Shown here in pieces: positions 35,155 to 38,716 of a stretch of DNA of 38,716 bases. Origin of the DNA: Bacteroidia bacterium. GTDB lineage: Bacteria > Bacteroidota > Bacteroidia > DATLTG01. Made by a program: the position numbers and the translations under genes. Under the pieces are notes generated by a model. It was given only the letters and a program-made list of their open reading frames with translations, made no database searches and was not told where the DNA came from. Where the stretch lies: contig JBDTAC010000005.1 of NCBI GenBank assembly GCA_039924845.1, forward strand, positions 1 through 38,716, read 5' to 3'. Position 1 is the stretch's first letter. Every line of letters starts with the position of its first letter.

Positions 35155-35829
35155 ATGTCGAAACTTTTTTTAGTTCCTACTCCCATCGGAAACTTAGAAG
35201 ACATGACGCTTCGAGCGATTCGTATTTTGAAAGAAGTGGATGTTATTTTAGCAGAAGATACACGCACAACAGGATTTCTCTTAAAACATTTTGAGATTGA
35301 AAAAAAAATGTTTTCGCATCATTTACACAATGAACATTCCAGCGTAGATGCTTTAGTGCAGCGCCTTTTGAGCGGAGAAAAAATTGCCTTGGTAAGTGAT
35401 GCTGGCACTCCCGCTATTTCTGATCCCGGATTTTTGCTAGTAAGAGCCTGTATTCGTGCAGGAATTGCAGTAGAATGTTTACCTGGAGCCACCGCCTTTG
35501 TGCCTGCATTGGTTAATTCTGGTTTACCTGCAGATCGTTTTTGTTTTGAAGGATTTTTACCTCCCAAAAAGGGGCGCAACACACGAATGTTTCAATTGCA
35601 AAATGAAGTGCGTACGATGATTTTTTATGAATCACCCTTTCGATTGGTAAAAACATTAACCGAATTCTGTACTCATTTCGGTGCCGAACGCAAAGCCTCT
35701 GTTTCACGAGAACTTACTAAACTATTTGAAGAAACACAACGTGGCTCTATTCAAGAATTAGTGACGTATTTCAGTCAGAAAACAGTAAAGGGAGAAATCG
35801 TAATTGTAGTAGAAGGGAAAAAGGAGTAA
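35155..35829 (+). CDS. rsmI: 16S rRNA (cytidine-2'-O)-methyltransferase
   Basis: The 224-residue protein has the tetrapyrrole-methylase-like fold used by RsmI, which methylates C1402 of 16S rRNA. Motifs are LVPTPIGNLEDMTLRAIRIL, AEDTRTTGFLLKHF, VSDAGTPAISDPGFLLVRA and PGATAFVPALVNSGLP. It follows nuoF by 20 bp, so it may ride on the nuo transcript. The length is on the short side because the family's C-terminal extension is absent. Confidence 0.94.
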   Translation: MSKLFLVPTPIGNLEDMTLRAIRILKEVDVILAEDTRTTGFLLKHFEIEKKMFSHHLHNEHSSVDALVQRLLSGEKIALVSDAGTPAISDPGFLLVRACIRAGIAVECLPGATAFVPALVNSGLPADRFCFEGFLPPKKGRNTRMFQLQNEVRTMIFYESPFRLVKTLTEFCTHFGAERKASVSRELTKLFEETQRGSIQELVTYFSQKTVKGEIVIVVEGKKE

Positions 35830-35851
35830 ATTAACTTATACCTTAAAATCA

Positions 35852-35874
35852 TTTCAAAAAAGATTTTTTTGAAC
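35852..35874. repeat. AT-rich element between rsmI and the CysQ-like gene
   Basis: TTTC-A6-GA-T7-GAACG is a degenerate copy. Confidence 0.45.
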
Positions 35875-35920
35875 GATTTTTATTTACTAAACCTCTAAAC
35901 AAAAATTTGAATCTTCCTAA

Positions 35921-36733
35921 ATGCTAGAAACAGAAACACTCTCTCAATATTTATTACTTGCCATAAAAGCCTCGCTGGAAGCTGGAAAAGAAATTTTGTC
36001 GGTGTACGAAAAAGATTTTTCAGTAGAAATGAAATCTGATTTTTCTCCTTTAACAGAAGCCGACAAACAATCGCATGAAATAATTTCTGCTGCTTTAACG
36101 AAAACAGAATTACCCGTTCTAAGTGAAGAAGGGCGCAACATTCCGTACGAAGAACGCAAAAATTGGAATTACTTTTGGATGGTAGATCCATTAGACGGCA
36201 CAAAAGAATTTGTGAAAAAAAATGGAGAGTTTACCACCAATATTGCCCTAATTCACGAGCAAAAATCAATACTTGGCGTGATTTATATTCCTGTAAAAAA
36301 TATTTTATATTTTGCCTGTATCGGCATTGGAAGTTTTAAATGTACTTCGCCTTCAACTGAAATAAATAGTTTGGAAGATTTACTAAAAATATCTGAAAAA
36401 TTACCTCTGAAAAACAGTTCTGAAAAAAATTCTTTTCGAGTATTAGCAAGTCGTTCGCATTTATCGGAAGCAACCGAAAAATTTATTTCTGAGCTGCGAA
36501 AAAAATATTCTGAAATCGAATTTATATCTTCTGGAAGTTCTATAAAATTTTGTTTGCTGGCAGAAGGCGCTGCTTCTATTTATCCGCGTTTTGCGCCCAC
36601 AATGGAATGGGATACTGCCGCAGGACAAACGATTCTGGAGCTTTCAGGAAAAAATATTACGGATTGCACAACTAAAAATTCAATGTTGTACAACAAAAAG
36701 GAATTACTCAATAATTGGTTTATTGCTGAATAA
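35921..36733 (+). CDS. cysQ: 3'(2'),5'-bisphosphate nucleotidase, CysQ-like
   Basis: This 270-residue inositol monophosphatase-fold enzyme converts 3'-phosphoadenosine 5'-phosphate to AMP and protects sulfate assimilation. Motifs are SEEGRNIP (first metal Glu), MVDPLDGTKEFVKKNGEFT near 88 and MEWDTAAGQTIL near the C-terminus. The KEF after DPLDGT supports CysQ over plain inositol phosphatase. It converges on the DUF2461 gene with only 3 bp between the stops. Confidence 0.9.
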   Translation: MLETETLSQYLLLAIKASLEAGKEILSVYEKDFSVEMKSDFSPLTEADKQSHEIISAALTKTELPVLSEEGRNIPYEERKNWNYFWMVDPLDGTKEFVKKNGEFTTNIALIHEQKSILGVIYIPVKNILYFACIGIGSFKCTSPSTEINSLEDLLKISEKLPLKNSSEKNSFRVLASRSHLSEATEKFISELRKKYSEIEFISSGSSIKFCLLAEGAASIYPRFAPTMEWDTAAGQTILELSGKNITDCTTKNSMLYNKKELLNNWFIAE

Positions 36734-36736
36734 TTT

Positions 36737-37414
36737 TTACACAGACGTATTCTCAATTCCGTCAATAGCGCGCTTTAGAAATTGATGTAAAGGGGAAATG
36801 CTTTTGCAAATTTCGGTTGTTGCCTGAATAAAATTTTTCGCCAAAATTTTTTCATCCGTTAATTTATGAAGCACAATAAAATTTTTATTTTTCAAAATTT
36901 CAATTACTGGATTATCTGCAGTATAGCCGCGCGGAGGATTTTTCAATTTGTCTTCGTCCGACAATCCCGAAAAATATTTTTTGAAATTTTTGTCTTTCAA
37001 AAGGGCTAAAAATTCTTTTGTATTGTAATCAATTTCTTGACGAACTGCATTTAATTGTGGTGGCTGCGGCATATACATTCCGCCTGCTACAAAAGAGTTT
37101 CCAGGTTGAATATGTAAATAATAAACGGGCGAAAAAGATTTTTTTCCACCTTCGGAAATAGATGCACCAAAATTATTTTTGTACGGACTTTTATTTTTTG
37201 AAAAACGCACATCACGATTGATGCGGAACATACACTTTTTAGCTTCTTGTCCACTGATTGATTTATCAAATTGCACAATCGAAAAAATTATTTTTTCAAC
37301 TGATTTTCGCATATCTTCTTTCGCAATTTCATATTCTTTTCTATGTGCGTCAAACCAAGGTTTGTTATTATTATTTTTTAATTTTTTCAGAAATTCTAAC
37401 GTTTCTTTTTCCAT
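36737..37414 (-). CDS. DUF2461 domain-containing protein
   Basis: The 225-residue protein shows the DUF2461 pattern: FLKKLKNNNNKPWFDAHRKEYEIAKEDM at the start, then FRINRDVRFSKNKSPYKNNFGASIS and YYLHIQPGNSFVAGGMYMPQPPQLNAVRQEI. The fold and role are unknown to me; the family is widespread in bacteria. An AT-rich element is read in frame as EKIIFS (37280-37300). The gene follows mpl by 6 bp, so both probably share a transcript. Confidence 0.88.
   Translation of the reverse strand: MEKETLEFLKKLKNNNNKPWFDAHRKEYEIAKEDMRKSVEKIIFSIVQFDKSISGQEAKKCMFRINRDVRFSKNKSPYKNNFGASISEGGKKSFSPVYYLHIQPGNSFVAGGMYMPQPPQLNAVRQEIDYNTKEFLALLKDKNFKKYFSGLSDEDKLKNPPRGYTADNPVIEILKNKNFIVLHKLTDEKILAKNFIQATTEICKSISPLHQFLKRAIDGIENTSV
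37280..37300 (-). repeat. AT-rich element inside the DUF2461 gene (KIIF frame)
   Basis: On the minus strand GTTG-A6-TAA-T6-CG encodes VEKIIFS in frame. Confidence 0.45.
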
Positions 37415-37420
37415 TGTAAA

Positions 37421-38716
37421 TTAATTTTTATTAGTTTTCAAAACACGTTTTGCTAACTCCTTAAAATCAATGCCATCAAAATTTCCCGAACTCATCATTA
37501 ATAAATTGGTGTGTGTATAATCCAGCGAAAGCAAATGTGAAAATAACTTTTTTGCATCTGTAAAAATAGAAATATTAGTTCCGCCAAAAGCAGCTTTTAC
37601 TTGTGCTTCGGTAATATTTTTTAGTTTTTTATGTTCGATGGTATGCGGATTAAAATACACAAAAGCTTCGTCTGCCAAGGCCATTGAATTTTCATATTGT
37701 TTCAAAAAATCTTCGTTCAAACTGCTGAAGGTGTGCAACTCCATACAAGCAATTAATTTTCTATTCGGGAATTGCTTTTTAACCGCTTGTGTAGTAGCTT
37801 TCAGCTTGGATGGCGAATGCGCAAAATCTTTATAAACAGCTGAAAAATTATTTTTTTCAACCAATTCCAATCGTCTGGATGCACCCGAAAAAGAAGTAAT
37901 CGCTTCGTAAAATTTTTCATCATCAATTCCTAATTGTTGACACGCCAAACGCGCTCCATTCAAATTCATTAAATTGTGTTCACCAAAAATAGAAAGCTCG
38001 CAAGTACCTGCTTTTGTTGTGCAATTCGTTAAAATCGTAATGCCATTTTCAATTTTATGAGATGGAATTCCGTACGGAATTTTTTTAATATCTGCGCGAG
38101 CTGCTTCGGAAACATTTTTTACTTCTTTGTCTAACTCGCAATACACAAGACTTCCAAAAGGTTCAATCAGATTTACAAAAATTTTAAATTGCTCCACATA
38201 ATTTTCAAAAGTCGGAAACACATTAATGTGATCCCAAGCAATACCGCATAAAATAGCGATATTGGGTTTGTATAAATGAAATTTCGGTCTGCGATCAATC
38301 GGAGAAGATAAGTATTCATCACCTTCAATAACGGCTATTTTGGCTTCTTTCGAGAGTTTTACCATTGTGTCGAAACCTTCCAATTGCGCGCCAACTAAAT
38401 AATCGCAATCTATTTTATGAAAATGTAACACGTGCAAAATCATGGCGGTAATGGTTGTTTTTCCATGACTTCCACCAATTACCACACGAATTTTATCTTT
38501 GGTTTGCTCGTAAATATATTCCGGATATGAAAATATTTTTAAGCCGATTTCCTTCGCTTTTAATAATTCTGGATTATCCGCACGAGCGTGCATACCAAGA
38601 ATTACAGCATCTAACTCATTCGTAATTTTAGAAACATTCCAGCCATTTTCTTTGGGCAATAAATTGTATTTCGCGAGCCGCGATTTGGAAGGTTCAAAAA
38701 TTTCATCGTCCGAACC
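37421..38716 (-). CDS. mpl: UDP-N-acetylmuramate:L-alanyl-gamma-D-glutamyl-meso-diaminopimelate ligase, N-terminus outside the window
   Basis: Mpl attaches the murein tripeptide to UDP-MurNAc in cell-wall recycling. The frame is open to the right edge and begins GSDDEIFEPSKSRL, the family's Rossmann segment. About 30-40 residues are missing. The TTG near 38659 is internal, not a start. The P-loop VVIGGSHGKTTITAMILH, the EGDEYLSSPID box, HINVFPT and FKDFAHSPSK-like YKDFAHSPSKLKATTQAVK identify the ligase. MurC is an alternative, but the DEYLSSPID/HSPSK pattern favours Mpl. An in-frame AT-rich element (37840-37861) encodes EKNNFSA. Confidence 0.93.
   Translation of the reverse strand, partial: GSDDEIFEPSKSRLAKYNLLPKENGWNVSKITNELDAVILGMHARADNPELLKAKEIGLKIFSYPEYIYEQTKDKIRVVIGGSHGKTTITAMILHVLHFHKIDCDYLVGAQLEGFDTMVKLSKEAKIAVIEGDEYLSSPIDRRPKFHLYKPNIAILCGIAWDHINVFPTFENYVEQFKIFVNLIEPFGSLVYCELDKEVKNVSEAARADIKKIPYGIPSHKIENGITILTNCTTKAGTCELSIFGEHNLMNLNGARLACQQLGIDDEKFYEAITSFSGASRRLELVEKNNFSAVYKDFAHSPSKLKATTQAVKKQFPNRKLIACMELHTFSSLNEDFLKQYENSMALADEAFVYFNPHTIEHKKLKNITEAQVKAAFGGTNISIFTDAKKLFSHLLSLDYTHTNLLMMSSGNFDGIDFKELAKRVLKTNKN
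37840..37861 (-). repeat. AT-rich element inside mpl (KNNF frame)
   Basis: On the minus strand GTTG-A7-TAA-T5-CAG encodes VEKNNFSA in frame, in a variable loop before the KDFAHSP box. Confidence 0.45.

Overview
The window comes from an AT-rich member of the Bacteroidota. Evidence is the repeated Bacteroidota promoter element TAnnTTTG, a type IX secretion/gliding-type C-terminal domain, DUF4175, DUF3109, Mpl and YwqK-type proteins, genes largely without Shine-Dalgarno sequences, and a class Ia ribonucleotide reductase ordered nrdB-nrdA. I cannot name the genus. It looks like chromosomal core sequence: there is no insertion sequence, phage or CRISPR array.

Layout. 1-3800: a 5'-truncated protein made of near-identical 67-residue TPR-like repeats, then recN. 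3872-9457: an FMN-dependent nitronate monooxygenase/FabK-like enzyme, an M16 peptidase pair (one zinc-binding, one not) and a secreted protein with a gliding-type C-terminal domain. 9758-12643: a tandem universal stress protein, a phosphohexomutase and ClpS. 12722-12838: tRNA-Arg(ACG) and its terminator. 13246-16642 (minus): nrdB-nrdA. 17171-19402: a DUF3109 protein (minus) and a beta-propeller/PA14 protein (plus). 19433-23393 (minus): lepB, an SGNH-like lipoprotein, a NifU-domain protein and Mrp/ApbC. 23585-25057: a promoter, a Met/Cys-rich leader peptide, an attenuator and homoserine dehydrogenase. 25098-30289 (minus): ybeY, an RsbW-like ATPase, a DUF4175 protein and a YwqK/MORN-like protein. 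30479-36733 (plus): nuoABCDEF, then rsmI and a CysQ-like phosphatase; nuoG onward is absent. 36737-38716 (minus): DUF2461 and a 5'-truncated mpl.

Two items stand out. First, upstream of homoserine dehydrogenase there appears to be a complete four-arm transcription attenuator: the leader peptide ends in AMMCCEMCI, and four RNA arms can pair 1:2, 2:3 or 3:4. Second, a short oriented element, roughly GCTTC-A7-TAA-T5-CAAAC with degenerate variants, occurs about 30 times. It sits between genes, inside operons, at many stop codons, beside start codons and, in stop-free frames, inside proteins. Several copies form pairs about 48 bp apart. A third item is a tRNA-Arg whose almost universal G19:C56 tertiary pair reads as A19:U56.
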